This document shows positions 16,800 through 26,990 of a DNA stretch of 62,776 nt, one piece after another (the first letter of the stretch is position 1; each line of letters begins with the position of its first letter). Origin of the DNA: Bacillota bacterium (GTDB lineage: Bacteria; Bacillota; Clostridia; Peptostreptococcales; Anaerovoracaceae). The notes beneath the pieces were generated by a model. The model was not told the DNA's origin, did no database searches, and saw nothing but the letters and a program-made list of their open reading frames with translations. The DNA lies in the NCBI GenBank assembly GCA_030526355.1, contig JAUNDC010000017.1, positions 1-62,776 on the forward strand. The letters run 5' to 3'. The position numbers and the translations under genes are program-made.

Positions 16800-18245
16800 C
16801 TATTCCTCTTTTTCAAAGTCATATCGAACTATCGGATGACGTGCAGCTTTGACTTCATCAGGTCTTTTTATTGCTGCATTGTGAGGTGCTCCGTGAAGCT
16901 TTTCCGGATCGCTGTATGCATCCTCTTTTATTTTGAGAAGCACAGAAACAGCATTGTCTATCGTTTCTTTCGTCTCAGTCTCAGTCGGCTCGAACATAAG
17001 AGCCTCATGCACGATAAGCGGGAAGTATATCGTAGGTGGATGGATTCCGTAATCAATCAGAGACTTCGCAACATCCATAGCTGAAACACCGGTTTCCTTC
17101 TTAAGCTCCACAGCACTGATAACAAACTCATGCAGACATCCCTTATCATAAGGTATATCGTATTCCTTTTCCAGCTTTGCCTTCATGTAGTTCGCATTGA
17201 GAACCGCATTTCTGGCAGCTTCCGGAACTCCTTCACGCCCAAGCGTCAGAAGATATGTCAGAGCCTTCGCTACTACAAGCGCATTGCCATAAAACTCTCC
17301 TACCGAGCCGATTGTGTTTTCTGCAGCTGTCATATCATAAGTACCATCTGCCTTTTTATCAATTCTCATTCCAGGAAGGAATCCTGCCAGAAAATCCTTG
17401 CATGCAACAGGGCCGCTTCCCGGACCGCCTCCGCCGTGAGGTGTCGAGAAGGTTTTATGAAGATTCATATGCATAACATCAAATCCCATGTCTCCCGGAC
17501 GCACTATACCCATTACCGCGTTGAGGTTTGCCCCATCGTAATAGCAAAGTCCGCCTGCATCGTGTATTATCTCTGTTATCTTAAGGATATTTTTATCAAA
17601 AATACCTAATGTATTAGGATTAGTCAGCATCAGTCCTGCTGTATCATCACCGACTGCTGCAGCCAGCTGTTCCAGATCTATTCCACCATCCTCATTGGAA
17701 GGAACGCTCACCACCTCATATCCACACATTGAGCCGCTGGCAGGATTTGTGCCGTGAGCAGAATCCGGAACGATAATTTTGTTTCTCTTAATATCATTGT
17801 TGGCAACATGATATGCCTTAATCAGCTGGATTCCTGTAAATTCTCCATGTGCACCAGCTGCAGGCTGGAAGCACACTGCATCCATTCCTGTGATTTCTTT
17901 AAGATACATCTCAGCAGTATCATATAATTCCAGCCAGCCCTGCATAGATGATACAGGCTGCAGCGGATGAATATCCGTCAATCCCTCCAGAGCAGCAGCA
18001 TCCTCGTTCACTTTAGGATTATACTTCATCGTGCATGAACCCAGCGGATAGAAACCATCATTTACGCCATATGCACGATGTGCCAGCTTGCTGTAATGTC
18101 TGCTGATTTCGGTTTCAGACACCTCAGGGAGTTCAGGCTTGCTGCTTCTGCATAATGCAGCATCAAATTCAACTTCAGGCACATCACAATCGGGCAGAAG
18201 TGCGAGTTTCTTTCCGGCAACGCTTTTTTCAAAAATAAGTTCCAT
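16800..18245 (-). CDS. gcvPB: Glycine decarboxylase (P-protein) subunit 2
   Basis: With GcvPA this PLP subunit decarboxylates glycine and passes the aminomethyl group to lipoyl-GcvH. It contains the PLP lysine in MNLHKTFSTPHGGGGPGSGP (about 265-285), CFQPAAGAHGEFTGIQLIKA and DSAHGTNPASGSMCGYEV, all canonical. At 481 residues the length is standard. It starts one base after gcvPA ends. It differs clearly from the paralogue at 28-30 kb, in which the HGTNPAS segment is replaced. Confidence 0.96.
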   Translation of the reverse strand: MELIFEKSVAGKKLALLPDCDVPEVEFDAALCRSSKPELPEVSETEISRHYSKLAHRAYGVNDGFYPLGSCTMKYNPKVNEDAAALEGLTDIHPLQPVSSMQGWLELYDTAEMYLKEITGMDAVCFQPAAGAHGEFTGIQLIKAYHVANNDIKRNKIIVPDSAHGTNPASGSMCGYEVVSVPSNEDGGIDLEQLAAAVGDDTAGLMLTNPNTLGIFDKNILKITEIIHDAGGLCYYDGANLNAVMGIVRPGDMGFDVMHMNLHKTFSTPHGGGGPGSGPVACKDFLAGFLPGMRIDKKADGTYDMTAAENTIGSVGEFYGNALVVAKALTYLLTLGREGVPEAARNAVLNANYMKAKLEKEYDIPYDKGCLHEFVISAVELKKETGVSAMDVAKSLIDYGIHPPTIYFPLIVHEALMFEPTETETKETIDNAVSVLLKIKEDAYSDPEKLHGAPHNAAIKRPDEVKAARHPIVRYDFEKEE

Positions 18246-18246
18246 A

Positions 18247-19596
18247 TTACTCCTCCTCTCCCCTCAATACAGCATTAACAATCTGAACAGCTTCATCAAT
18301 CTCGGCCTTAGTATTAACCTCTGTAGCACACCAGAGAATATGCTCATCATCCAGCTGAAGTCCTCCCAGAATATCATTATTGTCAAGAGCCTTAAGAATG
18401 TCTTCACTTGAAGCCTGAGTTCCTTCAGGAATTGCAGTTACAAATTCATTAAAGAATACATTATCATTGTCCATTTCAAGACCTGCGGATTTAAGCCCCG
18501 ATGCCAGATAGTGTGCCTTTGCAGCTGACTGCTTTGCAGCCTCTGCCATACCCTCAGGACCCATAGCTGCCATATAAACCGACGCCGTAAGCGCACACAA
18601 CGCCTGATTGGAGCAGATATTAGAGCTTGCCTTCTCTCTTCTTATGTGCTGCTCTCTTGCCTGCAGAGTCAGTACGAATGCTCTGTTGCCTTCATCATCA
18701 GTGGTTTCGCCAACGATTCTGCCAGGAATCTTTCTCATCATATCTTCCTTAACGGCCATAAATCCAAGGTAAGGGCCTCCGAAAGAAAGAGGCATTCCCA
18801 GCGACTGTCCTTCTCCTACAGCTATATCTGCACCGTATTCTCCCGGCGTTTTGAGCATACCCAGAGAAATCGGATCACAGCCCATAATGAATTTGGCCTT
18901 CGCATTATGTACTATTTCCGCCATTTCTTCAGGCGCTTCTATGATACCGTAGTAGTTAGGCTGCTGCATATAAAAGCACGCCGGCTTCGGATCCTCTCCC
19001 ATCAGCTTACCGAGAGCCTCTATGTCTGTGCGATGATCGGCTGTTTCAGGAACTGTAACCACCTTCACATCAGCAGCATTGCAGTATGTCATTATTACTT
19101 TTTTTACATTTGGATGAACAGCTTCTGAAACAAAAACCGTCTCATGACGTCTGTCACGGCACATCATTACAGCTTCTGCAGCTGCAACAGCGCCATCATA
19201 TACAGATGCATTTGAAACGTCCATTCCAGTCAATTCACATATCATAGTCTGATATTCAAAGATAGACTGAAGTATACCCTGACTCAGCTCTGCCTGATAA
19301 GGAGTATATGCTGTTACGAATACCTCCTTGTTCACTACGCTTTTTACGATTGACGGGATATAGTGATTGTAAGCACCTGCTCCGCGAAAACAGCTCTTAT
19401 ATTTTTTGTTTTTTCCCGCCATGTCTTTCATTTTACGGATGACCTCAAGCTCGCTCATACCTTCAGGTATATCAAGCCCTCCGGAAACAACCATCTCCTG
19501 CGGAAGATCCGAAAACAGCTCTTCAAAGCTTTCGAAGCCTGCCTCTTTGAGCATTTCCATCCGCTCCCTGTCTGTATTAGGAACGTATGAACCCAT
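18247..19596 (-). CDS. gcvPA: Glycine decarboxylase (P-protein) subunit 1
   Basis: This is the non-PLP-lysine half of the heterodimeric P-protein. It begins MGSYVPNTDRERMEMLKEAG and has the hallmark FRGAGAYNHYIPSIV, FVTAYTPYQAELSQGILQ and FEYQTMICELTGMDVSNAS blocks. The open frame runs 31 codons further upstream, but the ATG at 19596 has AAGGAGG at proper spacing, giving 449 residues, the family length. It lies between gcvH and gcvPB. Confidence 0.96.
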   Translation of the reverse strand: MGSYVPNTDRERMEMLKEAGFESFEELFSDLPQEMVVSGGLDIPEGMSELEVIRKMKDMAGKNKKYKSCFRGAGAYNHYIPSIVKSVVNKEVFVTAYTPYQAELSQGILQSIFEYQTMICELTGMDVSNASVYDGAVAAAEAVMMCRDRRHETVFVSEAVHPNVKKVIMTYCNAADVKVVTVPETADHRTDIEALGKLMGEDPKPACFYMQQPNYYGIIEAPEEMAEIVHNAKAKFIMGCDPISLGMLKTPGEYGADIAVGEGQSLGMPLSFGGPYLGFMAVKEDMMRKIPGRIVGETTDDEGNRAFVLTLQAREQHIRREKASSNICSNQALCALTASVYMAAMGPEGMAEAAKQSAAKAHYLASGLKSAGLEMDNDNVFFNEFVTAIPEGTQASSEDILKALDNNDILGGLQLDDEHILWCATEVNTKAEIDEAVQIVNAVLRGEEE

Positions 19597-19645
19597 CTGA
19601 AACACCTCCTTGCCAACGATGTTCTTTTTTATGTTATATTTACTG

Positions 19646-20029
19646 TTATTCTTCTGAGGCTTCCACAAAGGCTTCATATGCATCTGCATCGAGAAGCTCT
19701 GCTGTTCCTGTTATTCCTTCAACCTTTACAAGCCATGCACCATATGGATCTGAGTTGATCATCTGAGGCTCATCCAGCAGTTCCTCATTGATTTCTGCTA
19801 CAGCTCCTGCTACAGGCATCAGCACATCTGATACAGCCTTAACAGATTCAACATCTGCAAACACTTCATCAGCATCAAATTCATCGCCTTCTTCAGGAAG
19901 ATTGATAAATACCAGGTCGCCAAGCTCCTGCTGTGCAAAGTCAGTCAATCCTACCAGTGCAGTAGTATCATCGATCATCTTTACCCATTCATGTGATTTT
20001 GAATACTTTAACTCTTTTGGAAAATTCAT
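19646..20029 (-). CDS. gcvH: Glycine cleavage system H protein
   Basis: GcvH carries lipoate on a swinging lysine and shuttles the aminomethyl group between P-, T- and L-proteins. The 127-residue protein has the lipoylation site [12 protein letters not shown] (Lys near 63) and the family ends [18 protein letters not shown] and YGAWLVKV. It is the only H-protein gene in the window, so the second gcvP-like pair, if it uses a carrier at all, must borrow this one or one from elsewhere. Confidence 0.97.
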   Translation of the reverse strand: MNFPKELKYSKSHEWVKMIDDTTALVGLTDFAQQELGDLVFINLPEEGDEFDADEVFADVESVKAVSDVLMPVAGAVAEINEELLDEPQMINSDPYGAWLVKVEGITGTAELLDADAYEAFVEASEE

Positions 20030-20072
20030 AATAATACCTCCATTAAAATATAGTAACTCTTAATTTTTTGCT

Positions 20073-21329
20073 TTATTTTATTTTTCTTGCTTCGATATAA
20101 TATCTCTTATCTTCAGCATGTCCCATTGAGAATGTCTTTCTCGGCAGAGCACCATCTGCAACGATGCTTTCGAACAGGCTGTTCTTTTCCATCGGCGGAA
20201 GCATGAAAGCTATACAGCCCGGTTTTGCTCCAAAATCCCTGGCAATTTCATCATGTATATAATCTATCGTTCCGCTGTTCTTCGCAAGATAATCATCGAT
20301 AAATTTCTGAAGTGTTCCTACCGGCAGATTTGAATCAGAGTTCATTATAGTTATGAACCCGTTTCCTGCTCCTGTTACATATTCAATAACATGTCCTTCA
20401 TCCGATGCACCTTCCTTATGGTCAGGATAGTATTCCTTCAGTGCTTCAATCACCTTCTGCGGTTCAACATCAAAGAGCACGCGATGAATAGGCTCAAAGG
20501 TCAGAGCATCATCATAAAGGCTTACGATTTCCGCAAGTGCCCATCTTGCAGGGTGCTTTAAGGCAGCTTCTTCACCGATTTCCTGTTTAAGCTCTTCATA
20601 GCATGCTTTTGCAGTTGCCAGCGAATGATTGCCGTCTCCTACCGCAAACAGAAGCTGTCCTTCACTATGATCCAGCAGCTTGTTCAGCGCATCTGCAATT
20701 CCCTGCTTTTTATCATCAGGAACAAGATATGCACAGGCATGCCCGCCGCCTTCCATTAAGTCGAAATCATAAACACAATCCTTACATTCAGCCAGCGGCC
20801 CGATTACCGTATTCTCAGGATCATCGATCAGGAGCATTACGTGCGGCAGCTCTATCGAAGCTTCACGTCTCACCGCCTGCCTTGGAGGAATACGCTCGAG
20901 CACTGTACCTTCTGTGGCACGGATAAGCGATGTACTTCCTTTATTGTAATCATAGCATTCCAGATCCACCATGCCGATAACGCCTTTTCTTACTCTGCCG
21001 TCGCTCTGAACACGTTCCAGATATATGAATGCATCGTCGTAGGTTTTGAAGACACCTTCATTGATATACTGATCCATCGCATTGTGGATTGCCGCTATTC
21101 TATCTTCAGTGTTCCCGCCGGAAAGAAACATTTCCGGCAGAATCAGCTTGAAGGTAGATACAGCATCACCGACATTTTTCTCAACCTGCTCCCAGTATTC
21201 AGGCTGTGATGTGAACTGGTCGCATGCAACTACAGCCCATTTTTCCCAGTCACAATCTGCAGGAAGTAAAATGTCTGCAGGCGCAAATCCGATTCTTTCA
21301 AAACCTTTGATTTTGTCTGTATTTACCAT
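20073..21329 (-). CDS. DUF1015 family protein
   Basis: The 418-residue protein starts GFERIGFAPADILLPADCDW and has WAVVACDQFTSQPEYWEQVE and FAVGDGNHSLATAKACYEEL, a DGNHS/H motif typical of DUF1015 proteins of anaerobes. No transmembrane segment is seen. Its biochemical role is unknown. It is embedded between the gcvT-glyA fusion and gcvH, with gaps of 36 and 43 bases, so it is cotranscribed with glycine cleavage genes under the glycine riboswitch. That context suggests a job in glycine, serine or one-carbon metabolism, which is inference. Confidence 0.8.
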   Translation of the reverse strand: MVNTDKIKGFERIGFAPADILLPADCDWEKWAVVACDQFTSQPEYWEQVEKNVGDAVSTFKLILPEMFLSGGNTEDRIAAIHNAMDQYINEGVFKTYDDAFIYLERVQSDGRVRKGVIGMVDLECYDYNKGSTSLIRATEGTVLERIPPRQAVRREASIELPHVMLLIDDPENTVIGPLAECKDCVYDFDLMEGGGHACAYLVPDDKKQGIADALNKLLDHSEGQLLFAVGDGNHSLATAKACYEELKQEIGEEAALKHPARWALAEIVSLYDDALTFEPIHRVLFDVEPQKVIEALKEYYPDHKEGASDEGHVIEYVTGAGNGFITIMNSDSNLPVGTLQKFIDDYLAKNSGTIDYIHDEIARDFGAKPGCIAFMLPPMEKNSLFESIVADGALPRKTFSMGHAEDKRYYIEARKIK

Positions 21330-21365
21330 TTTTTTCTCCTTCTCTGAGTTTGAGTTAACAGCTTA

Positions 21366-24026
21366 TTACAGTCCCAGACGAACTGCAAAATCTTCCATTG
21401 CCTTCTCTGCTTCAGGATCGTCGAAGCAGTATTTCATGATTGTAAATCCGCTTCTCAGCTTCTTAACCTCATCCTTGACGTCCTTTCCTCTCAATGCACA
21501 ATCTGCCATCAGCTCAGCCACCTTAGCGAATTCCTTTTCGGTAAAGCCGAAGCGTGTCATTTCCGAAACACCAAGTCTCAATGCACCCGAAGCAGTAAAT
21601 CCTTCTTCATATGGTGTTGCCTGATAATTGCAGATCAGATTATTTTCTTCAAGTCTCTGTGCAATTTCAGGGCCTGTACCATATCCTACACTAACGATTA
21701 CCTGATGAGTTTCAGTGTATCCTATTGATGGATCACCTTCAACCTGGAAACCTTCATCGGCAAGACTTCTGGCGAAGCTCTTGGCGTTTTTGATAATATT
21801 CTGCTGATATTCATCCTTGAAGGTATTCATTTCATATGCTGCCATGAGCAGTGCAAGCTGAGTACCAAGATGGTGGTTACTTGTGCTTCCCGGGAACGCC
21901 CTTGACTGAATAGTTTCCCATAATCCGTATTTGAAATCGCTCTTTTCCCAGTTTCCGCCAATAATACCTCTCTGAGGGCCGAAGAATGTTTTATGAGTTG
22001 AGCCTGTTACAAGGTCTGCACCTTCTTCGAACGGTTTCTGGAAATGATCTCCTATAAGACCAAGCACATGAGCCATATCATACATTATATTGATATCATA
22101 TCCCATTTTCTTGATAAAGTCACTTATTTCCTTTACAGGCTCTTTGTAAAGCACCATGCTCTTTCCAAAAATGATCAGCTCCGGTCTGTACTCATCAATG
22201 ACTTCCTTTGTTTTCTCAACATCGATTCTGTACGGGTCATCTGCACATACAGGGAAGTTTACTACAGCCTTCTTTTCTGTTACAGGATCAACTGCAACAA
22301 AGTCCTTTAACGCTCCCATAGGCTGTGCCGAAAGGTGTCCGCCCTTGATAATATGGTTGTTTAATATGTATCCGAGTCTCTTCGGTTCAACCTTCCTGTT
22401 GAGCCTGTTTTTGAAATCAACCAGCGCGGAGAAAACGCATGTATTTGACATCTGTCCGCTGAGCACACGTGTTTCAACCTCTCTGCAGCCGAGGAATTTT
22501 GACATTTCCTGCATCAGAAGCTCTTCGACTTTGCCGATAAACTCTGTTCCCTGATAATAGAACACTTCTTCATCATAGAACGAAGCAACCTTCCTATGTT
22601 CAGCATATCTGAAGCATGGGTCTGAAATCTGCAGCATTCTGACTGCCTTGGATGCTGACATTTCTGAAGGGATCAGATTGATACATTCCTCCTGTCTCCA
22701 TACATGATTATTCAGAGCATCATGTATAAGATTGAGAGCGGCTTCATGTCCCTGTGTTTTAGGCACTTCAGCTTCCTCTTCGTCCTCTCTGTAAAGTATT
22801 ACTCTGGTATATGGAGGTGCATCGTTTTTCATATGGAATTCAGGTATTACTGCTTCAAGCATTTTACCTCTTACATCGATCTGAACCTTTTCATCTGCCA
22901 GCACATCACTGTCTATGTAGCAGAAGCCTATACTTCTTCTGTTTATCTGATCTGTTATCTTGGTACTGAGACCCTTTCCTTCTGATACGTAATAAGGAAC
23001 CATGGTACCGCTTGTTACATAACCTATCTGCTTTCCGTCCTTCATTACCGGGCAGCCTGCTCTCATAACGCCTCTCTCAAGCAAAGTGATAGGCATCATT
23101 CTTCTCGGCAATGCTTCACAATCGGAGAAATCTCTATTGTTTATTCTGACAAACGCTTCCTGCTGCTTCTTAAGACTGCTGCGTCCTATATAATCGCCCT
23201 TCTGATCTGAGAAGCTTACAGCGAATTTTGCCAGCGGTATTGCGAAAATAGGAATCTCATTGCCATCGATATCCTTGCCCAGTTCATGACCATGCAGCGG
23301 CATTCCCGCTTCAAGACGTGTGGTATCTCTGGCTCCAAGTCCTGCAGGTTTCGCTCCTTCTTCAATGAGCTTATCCCACATTTTTTCGGCGTACTCGCTC
23401 TTAATATATATTTCATAACCGATAGGCTCGCCTGTGTATCCTGTCTTGGCAACTCTCATAACCATGTTATCCATGGATGGTACAGTCAGTGTATTAAGCT
23501 CATTTCTCATAGGCTCAGTCAGCTGCACATCTCCGCCAACAATTCTCTGGAGAATGTTCTTGGATTCCGGCCCCTGAACTGCGATTGCAGCCCACTCATC
23601 TGAAACGTTCTCCAATGTGGCATCAAAATTCTTGATTTGTTCATTGAAGTGTTCCAGAACTATATCTGTATTTGCAGCATTTACAACTACAGTAAAATAA
23701 TCTTCTTCAAATCTGTACACATACGCATCGTCTATAGCCCCGCCCTGCTCGTTCGGTACTATTGAATACTGTGCCTTGTTCAGTTCAAGAGCCTGAACAT
23801 TGTTTGTCAGCACATGCTGCAGGAACTCAACCCTCTGCGGGCCTTTAACATTAAGTCTTCCCATATGCGATACATCAAATATGCTGCATGCATGTCTTGT
23901 ATACAGATGCTCTGCAATTATCCCTGTAGGATACTGTATCGGCATTTCCCATCCTCCGAAGTCTACCATTTTAGCTCCGGCCTTTACATGAGCTTCATAC
24001 AGCTGTGTTCTTTTTAACTCACCCAT
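21366..24026 (-). CDS. Aminomethyltransferase-serine hydroxymethyltransferase fusion (GcvT-GlyA)
   Basis: An 886-residue fusion of two folate enzymes. Residues 1 to about 400 are GcvT, which moves the aminomethyl carbon from GcvH to tetrahydrofolate (LYEAHVKAGAKMVDFGGWEM, SRMG-type HMGRLNVKGP, GARDTTRLEAGMPLHGHEL). From about 425 to the end is an SHMT-like PLP domain with the lysine in VTGSTHKTFFGPQRG (near 677) and INLIPSEMSASKAV. Together they would convert glycine to methylene-THF and serine. The frame extends upstream; GAGGAGG precedes the ATG at 24026. The SHMT half is divergent from standard GlyA. First gene of the riboswitch operon. Confidence 0.9.
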   Translation of the reverse strand: MGELKRTQLYEAHVKAGAKMVDFGGWEMPIQYPTGIIAEHLYTRHACSIFDVSHMGRLNVKGPQRVEFLQHVLTNNVQALELNKAQYSIVPNEQGGAIDDAYVYRFEEDYFTVVVNAANTDIVLEHFNEQIKNFDATLENVSDEWAAIAVQGPESKNILQRIVGGDVQLTEPMRNELNTLTVPSMDNMVMRVAKTGYTGEPIGYEIYIKSEYAEKMWDKLIEEGAKPAGLGARDTTRLEAGMPLHGHELGKDIDGNEIPIFAIPLAKFAVSFSDQKGDYIGRSSLKKQQEAFVRINNRDFSDCEALPRRMMPITLLERGVMRAGCPVMKDGKQIGYVTSGTMVPYYVSEGKGLSTKITDQINRRSIGFCYIDSDVLADEKVQIDVRGKMLEAVIPEFHMKNDAPPYTRVILYREDEEEAEVPKTQGHEAALNLIHDALNNHVWRQEECINLIPSEMSASKAVRMLQISDPCFRYAEHRKVASFYDEEVFYYQGTEFIGKVEELLMQEMSKFLGCREVETRVLSGQMSNTCVFSALVDFKNRLNRKVEPKRLGYILNNHIIKGGHLSAQPMGALKDFVAVDPVTEKKAVVNFPVCADDPYRIDVEKTKEVIDEYRPELIIFGKSMVLYKEPVKEISDFIKKMGYDINIMYDMAHVLGLIGDHFQKPFEEGADLVTGSTHKTFFGPQRGIIGGNWEKSDFKYGLWETIQSRAFPGSTSNHHLGTQLALLMAAYEMNTFKDEYQQNIIKNAKSFARSLADEGFQVEGDPSIGYTETHQVIVSVGYGTGPEIAQRLEENNLICNYQATPYEEGFTASGALRLGVSEMTRFGFTEKEFAKVAELMADCALRGKDVKDEVKKLRSGFTIMKYCFDDPEAEKAMEDFAVRLGL

Positions 24027-24058
24027 TGTTGTTCCTCCTCGTTTCAACAAAAGAAAAT

Positions 24059-24240
24059 GCGCATAAATATAATGTATAATTATATCTATGCGCTCTGTCT
24101 TCTTTAACCTGAAAGATTTATCTTCTTCGGTGCATTTCTGCTTTCCAGAGTGTCGTCCAGAACCGGTCCTTTTGCCTGAGAGTTTTTCGCTCTGTTCACC
24201 TTCGGCGCCGCATCTTATGCGATCTCTCCCGAATCCTTCA
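24059..24240 (-). ncRNA. Tandem glycine riboswitch (gcvT element)
   Basis: Read on the minus strand, the first aptamer (about 24236-24141) has GGGAGAG, GGCGCCGAAGGTGAACAG, CTCTCAGGCAAAAGGACC, GGAC and CTCTGGAAAG, the conserved glycine-aptamer core. It is followed at once by a shorter second module (ACCGAAG, CTTTCAGGT, AAGACAGAG; about 24140-24094). This runs into an AT-rich hairpin with GCGCATA arms (24059-24093) and a T-rich stretch. The layout resembles B. subtilis gcvT, where glycine binding turns expression on. It controls the whole gcvT-glyA to lpdA operon. Confidence 0.93.
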
Positions 24241-24261
24241 TCCGACTATTAAGTTATAAAA

Positions 24262-24291
24262 ATTATAACATGATATAGTAGTTTTTGTCAA
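24262..24291 (-). promoter_or_regulatory. Promoter of the glycine cleavage operon
   Basis: On the minus strand TTGACA (24291-24286) and TATAAT (24267-24262) are perfect hexamers 18 bases apart. Transcription would begin about 15 bases before the first riboswitch aptamer. Confidence 0.8.
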
Positions 24292-24349
24292 ATATTTCTG
24301 TCTTTTATTCCGCGTCGTTCTATAATAAATCCAGCATCGTTTGACAGTT

Positions 24350-26143
24350 TTACATTCCTTTAGTATTTATACTGAGCGACTTCATCTTACGGTATAATGT
24401 AGCCTCCCCGATACCCAGCATTCTCGCGACTCTTTTCTTGTCCGTGACAGAGTATCCTTCTCTTTCGAGATGCTGCTCTATAATATGCTTTTCGAAGGCT
24501 TTTGTCTGCTCCTCCAGCGTGAGGCTGCGGTCACATATCGAATTCATCTGATTCAGCTTCTCCGAGAGCGATTCCTTGGAAATAATCTGACTATCCTCCA
24601 TATTTATTGCATATTCCACAGCGTTCTCAAGTTCACGAACATTACCTGGCCAGTTGTATGCCATCAGAGCATTCATGGCCTCTTCACTGAAGCCTTTGAT
24701 ATCCTTATCCATCATGCTGCAGTATTTATTCAGAGCATTGTTCAGAAGCAGCGGCAGATCCTCTCTTCTGTCACGCAGCGCAGGCATATGAATAGGGATA
24801 ACATTAAGTCTGAAAAACAGATCCTCACGAAACTCCTTATTCCTTATCATCTGCTCGAAATCTCTGTTGGTGGCAGCAATAACTCTGACATCCACTGAGA
24901 TTTCCTCAGTCCCTCCGACACGCTCAAACCTTCCTGATTGAAGAACATGAAGTAGCTTGCCCTGAAGATGCAGAGGCATATCTCCTATTTCATCCAGAAA
25001 TATAGTACCTCCATCTGCCAACTCGAATTTACCAGGCTTGCCGTTTTTTCTAGCTCCTGTAAAAGCACCTTCTTCATACCCGAATAGCTCACTTTCTATA
25101 AGCGTATCAGGAATAGCAGCACAGTTAACATGTATAAAAGGTCTGTCCTTCCTGTTGCCTTCATAATGAATAGTTTTGGCTACAAGACCTTTTCCCGTAC
25201 CACTTTCGCCCGTAATAAGCACACTGGATCTGCTGTCAGTAATCCTGTCTATCTGTGCTTTGATTTCCTTGATGCTTCTGCTGTTTCCTACAATATCATT
25301 ATACTGATCCGGCATACTGTTTTCTGTCATATCGTAAACCATTTTTCTGATATCTGCCATATCTTCAAATGATATTACAGCTCCTGCTGCGCTGCTGCTT
25401 TCATCCGCTTTGACCATTTCTTCAGTAAAATCAAGAAATATAGGACATATATCCATCAGCAGATGCATATCGCTCCCATTTCTTCGGATGTAACGTTTCT
25501 CGATGCTTTTATGTTCCTCACCATTTCTGACTGCTTCCAGAACAAACGGATCATCAAGAATGAATTCAATATTTTTCTCAACAACCTCCTCATACCTTCT
25601 GTTGAGCAGCCTGAGCGCCCTTTCGTTACATTCCAGAACGGTACCATGTCTGCTGACATACAGAACACCCTTATTAATAACAGATAATATAGTACGCATG
25701 CCATTGGTAATTGCCATCTCCTTAGCTTTGATAGCAATAAGGTAGGCCATTTTATTGCAGAAATTCAGATAACTCTCCTTTTTTGAAAGAAGATCCTCAC
25801 GCTGCTCCTCAGTAAAGGCAACCAGCCCTATTATCCCTATTACTTTACCATCCAGCTCTATCGGACAGCATATTTCGGCCAGCTCACCTTCATCTCCCCA
25901 GTAATCAGGATGATTTATTGCATCCTCGACAATATACTGAGTTCCTGTACGAAAAATCATTCCATATATCTCGTTGGTACTGGCATCTCCGCATTCCTCA
26001 ATGCCTCCGATACGATCTCTGTAACGCCCTGTACCGGCAACAATTATCTGATCATCACCGACAATCTCAGTTTCTATCTCAACTGCCTCGGAAATCGCAT
26101 CGGCAACAGCCTGCACTGTGTTCTGTATTGCAGAAAGCTTCAT
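24350..26143 (-). CDS. Sigma-54-dependent enhancer-binding activator (EBP1), GAF/PAS sensor
   Basis: The 597-residue protein has an N-terminal ligand-sensing region resembling GAF/sugar-diacid-recognition domains (1-140), a PAS domain (about 150-270), and a central AAA+ domain with GESGTGKG Walker [15 protein letters not shown] (the GAFTGA loop that contacts sigma-54) and [11 protein letters not shown]alker B. A Fis-type HTH closes it ([20 protein letters not shown]). There is no receiver domain, so it likely senses a small molecule directly. It is the last gene of the SDR-gcvP-like operon, which has a sigma-54 promoter, so positive autoregulation is likely. Confidence 0.92.
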   Translation of the reverse strand: MKLSAIQNTVQAVADAISEAVEIETEIVGDDQIIVAGTGRYRDRIGGIEECGDASTNEIYGMIFRTGTQYIVEDAINHPDYWGDEGELAEICCPIELDGKVIGIIGLVAFTEEQREDLLSKKESYLNFCNKMAYLIAIKAKEMAITNGMRTILSVINKGVLYVSRHGTVLECNERALRLLNRRYEEVVEKNIEFILDDPFVLEAVRNGEEHKSIEKRYIRRNGSDMHLLMDICPIFLDFTEEMVKADESSSAAGAVISFEDMADIRKMVYDMTENSMPDQYNDIVGNSRSIKEIKAQIDRITDSRSSVLITGESGTGKGLVAKTIHYEGNRKDRPFIHVNCAAIPDTLIESELFGYEEGAFTGARKNGKPGKFELADGGTIFLDEIGDMPLHLQGKLLHVLQSGRFERVGGTEEISVDVRVIAATNRDFEQMIRNKEFREDLFFRLNVIPIHMPALRDRREDLPLLLNNALNKYCSMMDKDIKGFSEEAMNALMAYNWPGNVRELENAVEYAINMEDSQIISKESLSEKLNQMNSICDRSLTLEEQTKAFEKHIIEQHLEREGYSVTDKKRVARMLGIGEATLYRKMKSLSINTKGM

Positions 26144-26160
26144 ATTACAGTCCTCCTAAA

Positions 26161-26958
26161 TCAACGACCTACTGAAATCGTCTCCGGCAGCGTGCTGCCT
26201 CCGTCTATAACAAATTCACTGCCTGTTATGTATGCAGCTTCATCAGACGCCAGAAATGCAGCCAGATATCCTATTTCTTCAGGATGCCCGAAACGTCCCG
26301 CAGGAATAGTTTCCACAATCTCATCAAGCACCCTCTGAGGATTCTGCGCATCAGTTTCCACCGCTGTCAGTTCCACCATCGGTGTCAGGAAATACCCCGG
26401 AAGTATAGCATTGGATGTAATATTATACGAAGCGGTATCAATAGCTATAGCTTTGCTGAAGCCCAGCAGAGCAGACTTTGTTGTTGCATATGCAATATTT
26501 TCCGGATCGCATACCCTTGGTCCCGTTACCGATGATATGGTTACTATTCTGCCATATTTACGCTCCATCATTCCAGGAAGCACTGCTTTGACACAGTTCC
26601 ACGCACCATTTATGTTAATTTCAAAATGAAGGTCACGCAGCTCCTCATCCATCTTTTCAATCTCTGTAAGCAATGAAATCCCGGCATTATTTACAAGTAT
26701 ATCTATTCTGCCGTATTCAGTTTCCACATCTTTAACCACTTTGCCGACAGCTGCCTTATCTGTTACATCCATTACATAGCCACGCACCTTATTATTACCG
26801 GATGCTTCTATTATTCCGGCTGCAGATTCCATCACCTTATCAGATTTATCCGTCATGATAGTTACCGCACCTTTTTCTGCCATTACCCTGGCAATACCAA
26901 ATCCATTTCCCTGAGCTGCACCTGTAATTATTGCGATTTTACCTTCTAATAACTTCAT
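26161..26958 (-). CDS. SDR-family oxidoreductase (second of the operon)
   Basis: A classical short-chain dehydrogenase of 265 residues. The NAD(P) motif is IAIITGAAQGNGFGIARVMA (TGxxxGxG), with NNAGIS, the catalytic serine in VTISSVTG, and Tyr-x-x-x-Lys in YATTKSALLGFSKA. An acidic Asp after the second strand (MTDKSDK) favours NAD(H). The frame extends upstream; GGAGGA before the ATG at 26958 fixes the start. It sits between the AcoX-like gene and EBP1. It should interconvert an alcohol and a carbonyl group; the substrate is unknown. Confidence 0.87.
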   Translation of the reverse strand: MKLLEGKIAIITGAAQGNGFGIARVMAEKGAVTIMTDKSDKVMESAAGIIEASGNNKVRGYVMDVTDKAAVGKVVKDVETEYGRIDILVNNAGISLLTEIEKMDEELRDLHFEININGAWNCVKAVLPGMMERKYGRIVTISSVTGPRVCDPENIAYATTKSALLGFSKAIAIDTASYNITSNAILPGYFLTPMVELTAVETDAQNPQRVLDEIVETIPAGRFGHPEEIGYLAAFLASDEAAYITGSEFVIDGGSTLPETISVGR

Positions 26959-26990
26959 ATCAATTCCTCCTGCCGGATTATACCCTGCAA

